From Paramoeba atlantica (taxonomy: Eukaryota; Discosea), in the NCBI GenBank assembly GCA_977017575.1, contig CDRNVI010000060.1, forward strand, positions 434,001-498,000: a stretch of DNA of 64,000 nucleotides, in the 5' to 3' direction. The position numbers and the translations under genes are program-made. Numbering within the stretch: the first letter of the stretch is position 1; each line of letters starts with the position of its first letter. Below the pieces are notes generated by a model. That model saw only the letters and a list, made by a program, of their open reading frames with translations. It searched no databases and had not been told where the DNA came from. This document shows, piece by piece, positions 27,556-39,378 of this stretch.

Positions 27556-30214
27556 AATTGATCATCTCCCGATCCCAACCATGCGAACGGTGAGTCCAGA
27601 ATTTATTCCGTGCGTCGTCGCCACACTGCGCGATATTATACGGAACTACGCAAATGTCGATTTTGCGCAACGAAACCAGATTTGGCATCGGCTATTGTCA
27701 GCGATGAAACTATCATTGGCGACAATACGAGATGTGGATAAACGCAGCAAAAGACGTAAACCTTTCACTCCGAAGGCGACGGTTGACAGCGATGCTGCCC
27801 AGGATTTACGTGCCATTAACAAAGCAAAGAGACTAGTTTTGGAAGGGTGCGCGTCTAAAGCGGCAAAAACATTGAGTCAAAAGTTTAAATCAATCAATTT
27901 GTCGGACGAGGAGGTTTTGGACAAGTTAACAGAGTTGCATCCTCAAAAACCATGTGACTTTGAGGCACCCGAAGACGCGCCCACCTTGGCTGGGGTCACA
28001 CCTGAAGAGCTACGTAGCGCTGCCAAAAGGCTGGCGAAAGGAGTCAGCCCCGGGCCTACGGGAATGACCGACGGTATTGTGCGCCTCATGACCGATGACG
28101 AGGTGTCCTGCGGAAGCTTGTGTCACATGATATGCGATCTTCTAAACGGCTTTCTCTCGAAGGATGTAACTCAGCGTCTAAACCGGGCTCGGCTGGTCGC
28201 CATACCGAAGGGGGACGGAGGAGTGCGTCCCGTAGCAATGGGCGAGGTTCTCAACAAACTGGCTGGAATAGTACTCATGCAACGGTATGAACACACTCTG
28301 GCACCACTCTTCGCTCCAATGCAACAGGGAGTATTTGCTCGGGCTGGATGCGAACGAATAGTCCACAAACTTCGTGAGCGTTACAATAAAGGTCATTCGA
28401 TGCTCGCAATTGATTTTAAAAATGCGTTTAATTCTCCATGCAGGAAAGAAATAGCAAAGCACGTTTTCGCCTTTAGCGCGTTGCGACCATTTCAAAGATT
28501 CTTCCAGGTCGAATACGCTGGCACATCTGAACTTCTATTCTACGCATCGGAAAACAAATTGTTTGGAGTCGTGCCAAGTTCGTCGGGACTCAGGCAGGGA
28601 TCGCCGTTAGCTTCTCTTTATTTTTGTATCTATATGCAACCCATTTTAGAGACGCTGGCCCAGGAATTTCCGAACGTGGAATTACACGCATACATCGATG
28701 ACGTCACAATATCATCTCTGAATGCCTCCGACATCGAAAAAGCATTCGGCAGACTCCAAGAAATCGTCAGGGAACAATCTATAGAGCTTGCTGCCAAGAA
28801 ATGTGTATGGTTCGGCGGGAGGAACCAAATTGCGATTCCGCCATGTCTCGAGAATGCGGGAGTCATCAACGAAAATGAAGCCACAAAGGTGTTGGGAGCA
28901 TTCATTGGCAAGAATACAACGGTGGCGGAGAGGCTGACGGGCCAACTTGAACAACATAACTTAGCTTTCAGTCGGCTGAAGATCATGGGGCTTAACAATG
29001 TGTCGCTCAGTTTATTATCCCACAGCATAAACGTGAAGATGCAGTACGCAGTGCGTGTACATCCGCCTGACATCACTGAGCAGATCGCTGACTGTTTTGA
29101 TGAGAAAGTCGAAGACGTTTTGAGCACATGGCTTGGATCCCTAACGGCGAATCAGATCGAGATGGCTCGGTTACCAGCGAAAAAGGGAGGTTTAGGTTTG
29201 ACGTCCTGCAGTAAAATTCGCGCAGCAGCGTATGAAGCTTCATTGTATTCCTCATATGAGCGACAAAAATCCTTTTCTGCTCAGAGTGGATCAGTGGAAA
29301 ATCATATAGCGCTTGCCAACGAAGGTCAAAACCGAAAGCCCCCGACAGATGACAAAACGATCGCAGCCTTAGAGCATGAGGAAGTACTGGAGAGACTGAG
29401 ACAGAATCCAAATATTTCCAAAATACTGAGCGCCACTACTCGCAAGGGAAGTTACGACTGGTTAACGTCTGCCGCTAGATTCGTCCCATCGCGACACTTC
29501 GAGATGGCCATTATGACGCGGTTAGGAATAGCCCATCCTCGTCTACCTGAGAAGCTGTTATGCCCCGGGTGCAAAACAATACTGAACAGTCAATCTGCTC
29601 TACACCACATACCTGGATGCGTGCAGTGCTACGGTTTTAATGCCACAACAAAACATAATAGCTTGAAATACCTGTTCGACTTAGCCAATAAGGCGGGGAT
29701 ACCGTGTGAAAAAGAGCCGCGAGCCTTCAGTACGTGGCGGTGTGGTGTGTGTAGCCGAAAGGTCGAACCCGAGAATAGAATGACTCATGAAAAATGTTGC
29801 ACCGGTCGACAGCTATACCGATCGGGGCCGGATCTGGCCATTTTCTGGAGCACCGGAGAAATCTTCTACGACGTGTCTATAATACACGAGCTTGCGCCAT
29901 CGAACCAATCTAAAACTTGCGTGAAACTAATGCAAGACGTAATTAAACGGAAGAAAGATACCTACGTTACAACCGGTATGATTCCAGAGTTCGCGTTTCA
30001 ATGCCTTCCGATCTTTTCTTGCGGTTCTCTCCACCAGAACACAAGATTTCTGATACATGCACTTGCGGATGCAGCCATGCTGGATAGGAAGACAGTGGAG
30101 ATGGACTTCAAGTTATTACTCCAAGACTTAAATGGAAACGAAGTCTACGCCCAGTTACGCCAGTTTCTGGGAAGTTCGCAAGGCAAGACTGGGATGTACG
30201 CAAGTGCATATTAA
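27556..30214 (+). pseudogene. Family B ORF, RT and REL half
   Basis: Open from the duplication through ATG 27581 to TAA. Encodes 877 codons: conserved N-extension (SPEFIPCVVATLRDI, IWHRLLSAMKLSLA), fingers (LARLVAIPKG type, GVRPVAMGEVLNKLAG), motif A AIDFKNAFNSPCR (about 277), motif B SSGLRQGSPLASLYFC, motif C AYIDDVTISS (about 370), zinc finger CPGCKTILNSQSALHHIPGC (about 661) with CRKVEPENRMTHEKC, and REL RSGPDLAIFWSTGEIFYDVS (about 747). All key residues are present. It is detached from its start by TIR element 2, but a fortuitous ATG could still allow translation of this half. Confidence 0.9.
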
Positions 30215-30350
30215 GTTGATTTCTTTATAAGTATACTTATAAAGAAATATACGAGAGGAAATTTAGGAGACTATCATTGTGAGACTATCATTATTGGCAC
30301 TGCCCCGAAAGGGGTCTAAACTATGAAAAAAAAACAACGAAAAAAAAAAA
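30215..30350 (+). other. Family B 3' UTR with perfect 30-bp palindrome
   Basis: ATTTCTTTATAAGTA and its exact inverse complement form a 30-bp palindrome at 30219-30248, 5 bp after the stop codon. CCCC-GAAA-GGGG (GNRA-capped) follows near 30303. Two A-runs (30325-30334, 30341-30350) then abut an inverted fragment. Confidence 0.75.
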
Positions 30351-30590
30351 GATATGAAAAAGAGCGCTTCGATTATTCAGTATCATACTGCATCCGGGGC
30401 ATAGAAGGCTTGAGGGAAGGTCTTGATGGTGAGCATTCAGTCTGGGCATAATGGCAAGCTTGAACAGATGAGACGGTATGTATCGGGCGTGTGACAGAAG
30501 CCAGTCGTTATTGCCTTTAAATGAGTTCGCTTGCAGGATTGGTTTGAGTTCGGGGTCCTGTTGCAACTCTTTCAGAGCTTCATCGTGGTG
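30351..30590 (-). pseudogene. Family B pre-REL fragment, inverted
   Basis: Minus-strand reading LKPILQANSFKGNNDWLLSH, IPSHLFKLAIMPRL, CPGCSMILNNRSALFHI: the region from the linker to the first zinc-finger half, cut by poly(A) at its 3' side. It lies head-to-head with the family A copy at 30598. Confidence 0.85.
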
Positions 30591-30597
30591 AATTGCG

Positions 30598-33160
30598 TTG
30601 AATGTTAAAATTAAAGTATCCTACGTACCAGCCTTAGGAAACCAAGGACCCAGCGGCGTCTTATACCTTCCACAGTCGGACAAAATCAAAATCTACAGTC
30701 TTCGGGCGACGAAACTTCTTCAAGTGGAGACGGCGATCAAGAACCTGGAGGAGGAATCAGAAAATGTCTCGTCTGACGACAGTGGCTGCGATCTCGACCC
30801 CCTCCCGGACCTTCCCAACATCGAGCCATCCTTCGCGGTGCATGTGGTAGCAATCTTCCGTGCGATTATCCGAGGCTATGCCACTGTTGAACTTGATTCT
30901 GAGAAAGCAGCGATCTGGCACAAATTTATGAATGCGCCGCGAGACTCACTTGCTACAGTGCGGGATGCAATTAGAAGAACCCAAAGAGTGGGACACGTGC
31001 GAAAGGAACGTAACGAGCTATCAGATGGCATAAATCTAAGTGCAGAACAACGAGCCGAACTAGAAATCGACAGGCGCGCGATCCGAAACGCGTTGCGAAC
31101 AGCCAAAGCAGGGAATCTGGGGAAAGCCACTCGAATTCTAGATAACGTTTACAAGGACTCCACTCTTTCGGCCGAAGAAAAATTTCAGAAACTACGAGAA
31201 TTGCATCCTGATGGACCCCCTATCCAAATACCGGAAGCTGACTTCCCACGCATCGGAGTTGTTGAAAGTTCGGAACTTCGTCTGGCAGTTGAGAAATTGG
31301 CTCGTGGAGATTCCCCCGGGCCAAGCGGGCTAAGTGAGAGTATGATGCGGTTGCTTGTAGACGATGATGTATCATGCCTTTCACTGTGCCACATGATTCG
31401 AGATGTAATCAACGGAGAAGTTCCACTAAGCGTCCGGAAGCGCCTTACTCGCTGCAGAATCATCGCCCTACCAAAGCCGCAGAACGGGATACGGCCAGTT
31501 GCCATGGGAGACACTATTTTGAAAATCTGTGGATCTATTCTACTGCAGCGACATGAAACCACCTTGAAGACATTCTTTGCGCCAATTCAACGAGGAGTCC
31601 TACACAAAAATGCCTGCGAATCCATCGTCCACGAACTGCTTCAAGAATACGAGGACGGACATGCGTTGCTTACGGTAGATTTCAGCAATGCGTATAATAC
31701 CCCGCGACGCGATGCCATTGCACAAACACTGGTAAGCAATCCCATATTCAAACCTTTCCTGCGCCTGTTCTACTTTGAGTATGGGCTACCTTCGGAGCTC
31801 CTCTTCTTCGCGCATAATGCCCTCTACGCTGTCTTGGAAAGTTCTTCCGGAATCCGCCAAGGTTCAGCTCTATCCTCCATGTACTTCTGTGCCCTTCTAC
31901 AAAGCCCAATACGAGAAGTAGCCAGCCTATATCCCGACGTAACGATCAGGGCATACCAGGATGACGTGACCCTAAGCTAGAAAAACGTGTTGTCACTTGA
32001 GGCAGCGTTCTTGCACTTGCGCGAACTTACCAGTGATCTTAACCTGCATGTCAAGTTTCAGAAATGTGAATGGTTCCAAAAGAATACTGCATTTGATGAC
32101 GAACTATTGTCTCTGAACCGCTTAGGCGTTAACTCCCGGAATGATGCGCTTAAAATATTGGGAGCGTACATAGGAGCAAATGAGGTGATAAAAGATCTTC
32201 TTCTACGGAAGATGGAAAAACACAAATGCCTCTTCCGTCGACTCCTGCTCATGGGTCCAAGCAATCTCTCCCTCGCAATTCTACGTCGATGCACGGTTCC
32301 GCGACAAGATTATCATCTGCGAGTTCATCGTCCGGAAGCAACCACGCGGCTAGCCGAAACCTTCGAAGACCACGTTCAACAAGTTCTTAAGAAATGGTGC
32401 GGAGCTGACACACAAGCCTTGCAACTAGCGGTCCTTCCTCAGAAACTAGGCGGCCTAGGATTGATCTCTTCGACTTTGAAGCAGAAATACTACTTTGAAA
32501 CCGCCCGGAGATCTATTGTTGAGCACCCAAAACCCAATAACGCTCCAGTAGGTATAAAAGGTGGAGATAAAGTACACGCCAACGGACAAAGTCGTAGTGA
32601 AGTCGCCCAGAAGCTGCTGAAAAAGAAGATGAAAGAGGAACACGAAAAGAAGGCTTGCGAGATACGGAAGAATTCGCAATTGGAGCTTGTAATGAAACGC
32701 ACTATGGAGAACAACTTGCATCTCGAAAGCACGAGCAATTATATCAATCCTTATTTATTTCGATACACACTCATGATGCGGTTAGGAATCAGTTTAACCC
32801 AAGCTCCTGCCAAAGTCACATGCCCTGGATGCTGCACCCAAGAATCCCCATCCAGCATCATTCCACATGTTGCAGGCTGCTCTCGTTGCTCTGGTATGAA
32901 CTGCACACGCAAACATTCCCACATCGTCCGCTACCTATCAGAGTTATGTTCCAAAGCAGGTCTTCCGAACGCCACTGAACCGCGCATTCACTCCTCATAT
33001 TACTGCACCAAATGTAAATGCTCCATCGCCGCCGACGTAGCCGAACAGCATCCATGTAAAGATCGATCGAAAAATCAAGAAATATGTCTCCGAAAAGGGT
33101 GTCGATAGTGAATACTTCCGTTGTCTGGCCACCTCAGACTGTGGCCTTCTACACAATGAC
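30598..33160 (+). pseudogene. Family A copy, 5'-truncated, nonsense and REL deletion
   Basis: Starts inside the beta-rich module (VKIKVSYVPALG, PSGVLYLPQSDKIKIYSL) and runs through the RT: motif A TVDFSNAYNTP, motif B SSGIRQGSALSSMYFC, motif C AYQDDVTLS. An in-frame TAG at 31978-31980 replaces a Ser codon; the same frame resumes through the zinc finger (CPGCCTQESPSS, HVAGCSRCSGMNC). After HPCK, about 200 bp are deleted, removing the REL core, and the frame shifts; the tail KIKKYVSEKG, FRCLATSDCGLLHND is still readable to about 33160. It is not functional. Confidence 0.92.
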
Positions 33161-33477
33161 ATTATTACTTTATTTCTTCTATCATTGCTTCTTCTTTCAC
33201 TTTGCTTCTTCCACCTAGTTGCTTGCTATTTCCTAGCCAAAGACGAAGCGCTAGCCGAGTTACTCCCGTCCTCCTCTTCCTCTTACTTATTTGAAGCGTT
33301 TGGAATTGAGTATACGGGTATCTATAGAAAAAAAAATGTTAAGACCATATATATTGTTTTTTAACTTTTTGTTTATGACCAACTTTTTTTTTGTAAAGAT
33401 AAAGTTTTAGATAGAATGCCACAAGATGCAGAAGAGGAAGGACACCACGAGAACCCGCCGTCGGAAAACAATAACCA
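33161..33477. other. Pyrimidine-rich spacer
   Basis: TTTCTTCTATC-type sequence followed by AT-rich DNA. I see no gene or repeat apart from this composition. It ends where the segmental duplication starts. Confidence 0.4.
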
Positions 33478-33904
33478 TGGATGTTCCACAAAAGTCCTTG
33501 ACTTATGCAAAAGTCCTTGATTTCCACCGTGAGTTTCCGTTCGTTGAGTACTCAACGAAAATCCGGCACTTCGTTGAGTACTCAACGAAAATCCTGTGTT
33601 TACCCCTTCCGCAGGATTGTCGCTCAAAATATTTATATGGATCAGTCAAAAACGCTTCGATGAAGATAAACTGAAGAAACGGTGAAATTCCTCTAGGGTC
33701 CTTCACAAAACACTTCGATGAAGCACCAAAAAAGTCAAAATGTCTATATGGATCCGCGAAAAACGTTTGCGTGAAGATTTGAAAAAATAAAAAAAAACTC
33801 AAAAACACCTTCGATGAAGATTCATCGAAAGTGTACAACTTTCAATGTGCTTCATCGAAAGTTGTACACTTTCGATGAAGCTTCATCGAAGGTCCCCCCT
33901 ACCC
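33478..33904. mobile_element. Right part of a TIR element (element 4)
   Basis: Identical to the right part of TIR element 3: TTCGTTGAGTACTCAACGAA palindromes at 33538-33590, TTCGATGAAGCTTCATCGAA at 33871-33890, and the end GGTCCCCCCTACCC at 33904 next to CTATTTTTG. The left end is absent because the duplication breakpoint cuts it. Confidence 0.85.
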
Positions 33905-33939
33905 CTATTTTTGAAGCGTTGACTTGAAGCAAAAGCTAA

Positions 33940-34548
33940 TCATAGTCGTAGACCTCCAACCCATTTTTCAGCCTGAATATATTGCCGCAATTGAGAAACT
34001 ACTGCGTATGCAGAATATTTCTCTAACTCAAGCTGAAAGGCTTCTCGTGTTGGCGTATAATCTAGACCTGCCCTCTTTGCCAATGTCTTTAGTAGCTGTT
34101 TAGTCTCCTCGTGTAAGACCCCACAATCAGTAATCGCAATGCAACGGAAACTTTCGGGATCTAAGCCTTTCTCCTTCACGTATTTATTATTCTTTCTGTC
34201 TTGGGCACTCTGGAGCAAGGCATTGCTACTTTGCTTTCGGTAGCTACTGCAACACGTATGAACTACGGTTAAATCGTATAAAATTTCACCAACGTCGGGC
34301 CACAAGATCGCAAGGTCTGGTCCGGATCTGATTCTACGAGCTCGGCATGGGTGTTGTTCTGCTGCTTCTGGGGAAATTGAACATTTGCACTTAGTGCAGA
34401 AGAATGACGTGTGAATTCGTGGCTCGATTGCACAAGGGAGACTGGCTTTGGAACACAGATCGGAAAGATATCGCACCAAATGAGAGTGTTTGCGTGTACA
34501 GTTCATTCCAGCGCATCGTGAGCAACCGGCTACGTGAGGAATGATTTT
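33940..34548 (-). pseudogene. Family A C-terminal zinc finger and REL domain (copy 1)
   Basis: Minus-strand reading IIPHVAGCSRCAGMNCTRKH through SFFCTKCKCSISPEAAEQHP, the REL core RSGPDLAILWPDVGEILYDL, TVVHTCCSSYRK and the full C-terminus to TAG/TAA. The upstream side is fused out of frame to a family B-like N-terminal segment ending ..PMPTMRT. This A/B chimera is shared with copy 2 (38770-39378), so it predates the duplication. Confidence 0.88.
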
Positions 34549-35535
34549 GTCCGCATGGTTGGCATTGGATCGAAATCCAAGTCTGCTTCCGTATGAGAAA
34601 ATCCTTGATTACTGGGAATTCCTTTAGCGTCCACATCAATTCTGCTTTTTGAATCCTTTCGATGTAGCCATTGTATTGAATAAACTCTCACATTAGAAGT
34701 TGGAGGAATGAACCCACGAAATTGCTCGCCGCATTTGTACCCTTCTATACCTTCATACTGGAGAGACATCCGTCCGATTCCGGAACGCTTCTTAACCGAC
34801 TTAACCACACCTTTCGATATATTCAGCTGCGAGGAATCGCTGAAGCACCATGCCATCAAGCACGAGTCCCCTTGTTTCGCCATTTTTGATGAATCCCAGA
34901 CGGTATCCGGTGCCAGTGGAAACTGCTCCGTTGGGTTTATCGACTTATTCAACTTCTCTATCATCTCGGCCTCCTTGGCAACTTCTATGACAGACTCTGT
35001 TTCAGCAGGAAGTTCAAAGTTCGGCATCGTGATATTGTTTTCGTCAACTACCTCGTGCAGTGTCGTAGACCCGTCAACCCTTCCCGTGCTCAATAGGGTG
35101 TCCTCAGGAGTTAAACAGTCGGCGTATGTCTGACATTCGACATCTGCGTCCTGCGTCAGCTGTTCGGCTGAAGTTTCATCATTCGTCGCAGTGATCGACT
35201 CAGTCGTCGTAGTGACTGGCCAAACGACGCTTGCCTGAGACTCGGTATTGACGTCCTGCATCCCTAACGTTTGTTCCGCTGAAGATTCTGTATTTATCGT
35301 AGTGATCGGGAGGAAATCTAACTTTGATATAGTTCTTCTTTCTTTTCCTCGAGCGGTTTCTGCAATTTGGCGTTCCCTTGTCTCACGCTCCTCGGCTGTA
35401 GGAACACCGTGCAGTGTCAGCAGCCCATTTCACACAGTCTTTCCGACCACTCCAGCAACCTTACCAAGTGTTTGAAGACGCGAAGATGGTTCAGAGTGGG
35501 GAATTTCATTACTTGAGCTTATCGTTGTGTGATTT
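34530..35535 (-). pseudogene. Family B-like linker and beta-rich module (copy 1)
   Basis: Minus strand: acidic linker (LTPEDTLLSTGRVDG, NPTEQFPLAPDTVWDSS), then the module GDSCLMAWCFSDSSQL, NISKGVVKSVKKRSGIG, GEQFRGFIPP and VRVYSIQWLHR, ending PMPTMRT at the fusion point. An in-frame TGA precedes it (shared by copy 2 at 41687). In copy 1 the N-terminal Pro-rich start is missing and RT sequence is attached instead. Confidence 0.8.
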
Positions 35536-36945
35536 CCGCCGAAAAATAGTTAGATGCTTTTCAAGCTTGGCAAGAAGCAGCTCACTGACTCTGTCTGCTT
35601 CCCCTACGTAGGCTCCTAATGTTTTGACTGCCTTCTCCGCTATCTGAACGCCTTCATTCGCTAGACTTTCGGGTAGGCGAATATTGTTCAGACCGCTAAA
35701 CCATACACACTTTTGAGGGGCAAGGCAGATTTCTTTGCTTAGAAGAAGTTCTTTGAGGCGAACATAGGCAGCTGCAACAAGATCTTCCTCAGTTGACGCA
35801 ATATTGATATCATCAACATAAGCGTATATATGTAGCATGGGAAATTCTTGTGCAATTGTCTCCAGTATTGGCTGAAGAAAGGAGCAGAAGTATAGTGTCG
35901 ACAACGGCGACCCTTGGCGAACTCCAGCCGAACTTTCAACTGTTGAAAACAGTTCCCCGTTCTTTCCGTAAAAGAGGAGTTCAGACGCTGCCCCATATTC
36001 GGCAACAAATAGTCGCTGAAAAGGACGAAGGGCGCTATAAGCAAAAATTGCTTTTGCAATCTCGTCGCGTGAAGGGCTATTAAAAGCGTTCTTCATATCC
36101 AACGAGAGGATAGCACACCCTTCCATATATCGTCGATTGAGTTCGTGAACAATAGTCTCGCAGCCAGCGCGACTCATCACCCCATGCTGCATCGGCAGGA
36201 AAAGCTTTTCAAATTTATGTTCGTTACGCAGAAGAAGGATTAGTCCAGCCAACTTGAGAAAAATTTCTCCCATTGCCACCGGTCGAACGGCTTGAGCTGT
36301 TTTAGGGAGTGCAACTAAGCGTGCTCTCCGCAGTCTGCGCATTACATCCTTGGACAGCATTCCGTTAATTAAATCGCACATCATGTGGCTTAGACTCGTG
36401 CAACAGATCTCATCGTCCAAGAGCAGACGAATGATGGCCTCTGTGGTACCGGATGGACCTGGGGCGGCGCCTTTTGCGAGTCTCTTTCCTGCTTCTCGGA
36501 GTTCGTGGGGCGGGATACATGCTACCTTCGGGGCGTCGGTGGGAAGCTCAAAAGAAATCGGTAAAGATGGGTGTAGGTTTTGTAATTGAGACAATTTTTC
36601 TTCGTCCCCTAATGATGTTTCGGTGATGTCTTGATCTAACACGCGCGTCGCTTTCTTAATCGCTCCTTCCAAAACCAGTCGTGTTGCTTTTTTGACTGCT
36701 CTCAGATCTTTAGCCTTTTGCTCCACTTCACTGTTTCCTGCGTTCGTCTCCTGAGTTTGAATTGGGCGGCGACGACGCTTTTTTCCAATGAGATGGCGCA
36801 CTGTAGCCAACGAATGTTTCATTGCCGACATGGTTCTGTGCCAGATTGGATTTCGGTGGTCGTAAGAAGAATCTGCGTAATCCCGCATTATGTCACGATA
36901 GATAGAGACAACACAGGGCACAAACTCTGCACTGACAGTCCGCAC
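35536..36945 (-). pseudogene. Family B RT domain, displaced copy
   Basis: Minus-strand frame of about 470 codons: VRTVSAEFVPCVVSIYRDI, AVRPVAMGEIFLKLAG, motif A SLDMKNAFNSPSR, motif B SAGVRQGSPLSTLYFC, motif C AYVDDINIAST, down to LEKHLTIFRR. It starts exactly at the ..RTVSAEF junction (GTG, not ATG) and ends mid-thumb, where it is joined to N-terminal linker sequence. RT therefore stands upstream of the N-terminal module, the reverse of the native order: a rearranged mosaic. Confidence 0.9.
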
Positions 36946-37660
36946 GAAAGGGCCGTCCGCACGTGGACGTGGGGAGGTGGGTGGGAAACTTTTTATCTGG
37001 ATATGAACAGTACAAAATGGATACTAGACAATTTATAGAAAATACGTATGTATCCCTATTATCTTATTTTTTGTTAAACGACGACAATTTTTGCCAATAT
37101 TGGAAAAGCTCCTGACTCGGAAACTGACTCGCATTTTTTTTTTTTATTTTCTCTGCGTAAAGTTGCGGAAACAGAAAGAAACAGAAGTACATTTTTTTTT
37201 ACCCAAATAGAATAGTCACTAATACAGTCACATACGAATAAAATCAATTTCACGCGAAAATGCATACAGTTCATACACGTACATAATTATTAACAAACCC
37301 TGCTCAAATATAATCCCTCCTGAATTTCAATCCGTAAACTTTTATACCTTGTTATATTTGGTACCGGATGGTGCCACCCTTAAAACACTAGCAGGCAGTT
37401 CAAATGATCTTCAGAGAAAGGAAGAAGAAACAGACGTCTTAAAAAAAAAACAGACACATCACTCACCCTAGTTGTTTAGTACCTTGTTATATTTGGTACC
37501 AGGTGGTGATAGAATCCATTTCATAAGACAGCAGGAAAAAACAGCAGGAAAAACGAACAAGATCTGGCGTGCAATTCAAGGCGTGCATAATATCTGGCGT
37601 GCAATATCTGGCGTGCAGTATCTGGCGTGCATAATATCAACAACAGAATGTACTATTTTT
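36946..37660. other. Non-coding stretch with inverted SINE-head hairpins
   Basis: No gene seen. On the minus strand 37345-37395 and 37463-37520 carry hairpin modules related to the SINE head (GGTACC-AAATATAACAA-GGTAC in both; the latter continues to AACTAGGGTG and closes with ATCAC/GTGAT). At 37563-37640 ATCTGGCGTGCA is repeated about four to five times. A T-run lies at 37135-37145. Confidence 0.6.
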
Positions 37661-38734
37661 GGCTAGGGGGGACCTTCGATGAATCTTCATCGAAGGTGTT
37701 TTTGACTTTTTTTGACTTTTTTAACTTTTTGTTTTTGAACGAATTTTTCCATTGGCTGTTGAAAACACGTTGCATGAAACATATAATTTCATTTTAAATT
37801 CAATAATTCTTTGTTTTTTTGTCTGAATTCTGACTTTCCGTTTTCTTTCACATTTTGGCTTGGGGGTACGTTCGTTGATTTCTCAACGAACGTACCCTGT
37901 GACCGTAAAAAATCTGCAGGACCTTAGAGGAAGGAGGAAGAAAGGCCCAACTGATAACTACTTGATAATCTTGATAATCTTGTCCAACTACTTTGATAAC
38001 AAATTTTAGTACCCATTCGTGGGAAGCAATTGGCGAAGCCCAACTACCTTGATAACAAATTTTAGTACCCATTTTGGCCGCGCGGGGGCCCCCGCGTGAG
38101 CGGGGGTGCGCGCGGCCGCGAAACGGCGAGGGCCCGCGTGAGCGGGCCTGAGCCGTACCCCGCGTAGGGTTCCCCTGTGCGTCGTTAGTGGGAAGCAATT
38201 TGCGAAGCTCACTAAATTTCGTAGTTTTCGCTACGCAGGCGTTGTCAACGTATATAGCGAAGTGTAGGATACTGAACGCACGGAAAATGAAAATCAAAAA
38301 AAAATCTTGGATGTTCCACAAAAGTCCTTGACTTATGCAAAAGTCCTTGATTTCCACCGTGAATTTCCGTTCGTTGAGTACTCAACGAAAATCCGGCACT
38401 TCGTTGAGTACTCAACGAAAATCCTGTGTTTACCCCTTCCGCAGGATTGTCGCTCAAAATATTTATATGGATCAGTCAAAAACGCTTCGATGAAGATAAA
38501 CTGAAGAAACGGTGAAATTCCTCTAGGGTCCTTCACAAAACACTTCGATGAAGCACCAAAAAAGTCAAAATGTCTATATGGATCCGCGAAAAACGTTTGC
38601 GTGAAGATTTGAAAAAATAAAAAAAAACTCAAAAACACCTTCGATGAAGATTCATTGAAAGTGTACAACTTTCAATGTGCTTCATCGAAAGTTGTACACT
38701 TTCGATGAAGCTTCATCGAAGGTCCCCCCTACCC
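37661..38734. mobile_element. TIR element 3 (foldback/MULE-like)
   Basis: Flanked by CTATTTTT(G) (37653-37661 and 38735-38743). Left end GGCTAGGGGGGACCTTCGAT, right end its inverse with GGTCCCCCCTACCC. Palindrome cores are TTCGATGAAGCTTCATCGAA at the right end and TTCGTTGAGTACTCAACGAA inside. It contains the GC-rich double hairpin (about 38075-38162) and the common core, but no SL-led ORF. It sits in the 3' flank of the minus-strand retroelement. Confidence 0.9.
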
Positions 38735-38769
38735 CTATTTTTGAAGCGTTGACTTGAAGCAAAAGCTAA

Positions 38770-39378
38770 TCATAGTCGTAGACCTCCAACCCATTTTTCA
38801 GCCTGAATATATTGCCGCAATTGAGAAACTACTGCGTATGCAGAATATTTCTCTAACTCAAGCTGAAAGGCTTCTCGTGTTGGCGTATAATCTAGACCTG
38901 CCCTCTTTGCCAATGTCTTTAGTAGCTGTTTAGTCTCCTCGTGTAAGACCCCACAATCAGTAATCGCAATGCAACGGAAACTTTCGGGATCTAAGCCTTT
39001 CTCCTTCACGTATTTATTATTCTTTCTGTCTTGGGCACTCTGGAGCAAGGCATTGCTACTTTGCTTTCGGTAGCTACTGCAACACGTATGAACTACGGTT
39101 AAATCGTATAAAATTTCACCAACGTCGGGCCACAAGATCGCAAGGTCTGGTCCGGATCTGATTCTACGAGCTCGGCATGGGTGTTGTTCTGCTGCTTCTG
39201 GGGAAATTGAACATTTGCACTTAGTGCAGAAGAATGACGTGTGAATTCGTGGCTCGATTGCACAAGGGAGACTGGCTTTGGAACACAGATCGGAAAGATA
39301 TCGCACCAAATGAGAGTGTTTGCGTGTACAGTTCATTCCAGCGCATCGTGAGCAACCGGCTACGTGAGGAATGATTTT
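38770..39378 (-). pseudogene. Family A zinc finger and REL domain (copy 2)
   Basis: Same A-type C-terminus as copy 1 at 33940-34548, with REL core RSGPDLAILWPDVGEILYDL, fused to the B-like module ending ..PTMRT (39360-39689). With 41687-42526 it formed an element having N-terminus, linker, module and endonuclease but no RT: a potential non-autonomous derivative, now split by the IS30-type insertion. Confidence 0.88.

Larger units (their letters stand above)
23986..30214 (+). mobile_element. Family B non-LTR retroelement, complete but twice interrupted
   Basis: Three coding segments, 23986-24312, 24745-26135 and 27565-30214, are in one frame once the SINE (24313-24728 plus its 16-bp duplication) and TIR element 2 (26136-27555 plus its 9-bp duplication) are discounted. 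Together they come to 1456 codons including stop, with no other lesion seen. Domains: Pro-rich N-terminus, basic linker, beta-rich module, RT, zinc finger, REL. The element was therefore probably functional until recently. Confidence 0.9.
33478..35535. repeat. Segmental duplication, copy 1
   Basis: Matches 38308-41792 with only a few substitutions noticed (such as near 33532 and 33815). Copy 2 has the IS30-type element inserted after position 34871 equivalent. Copy 1 joins different sequence at both ends: unrelated DNA at 33478 and a B-family RT at 35535. Confidence 0.95.

Noticed and set aside
36946-37660. Possible host gene or tRNA
   Set aside because: I found no cloverleaf, splice-bounded ORF or recognisable protein here or elsewhere between the elements.
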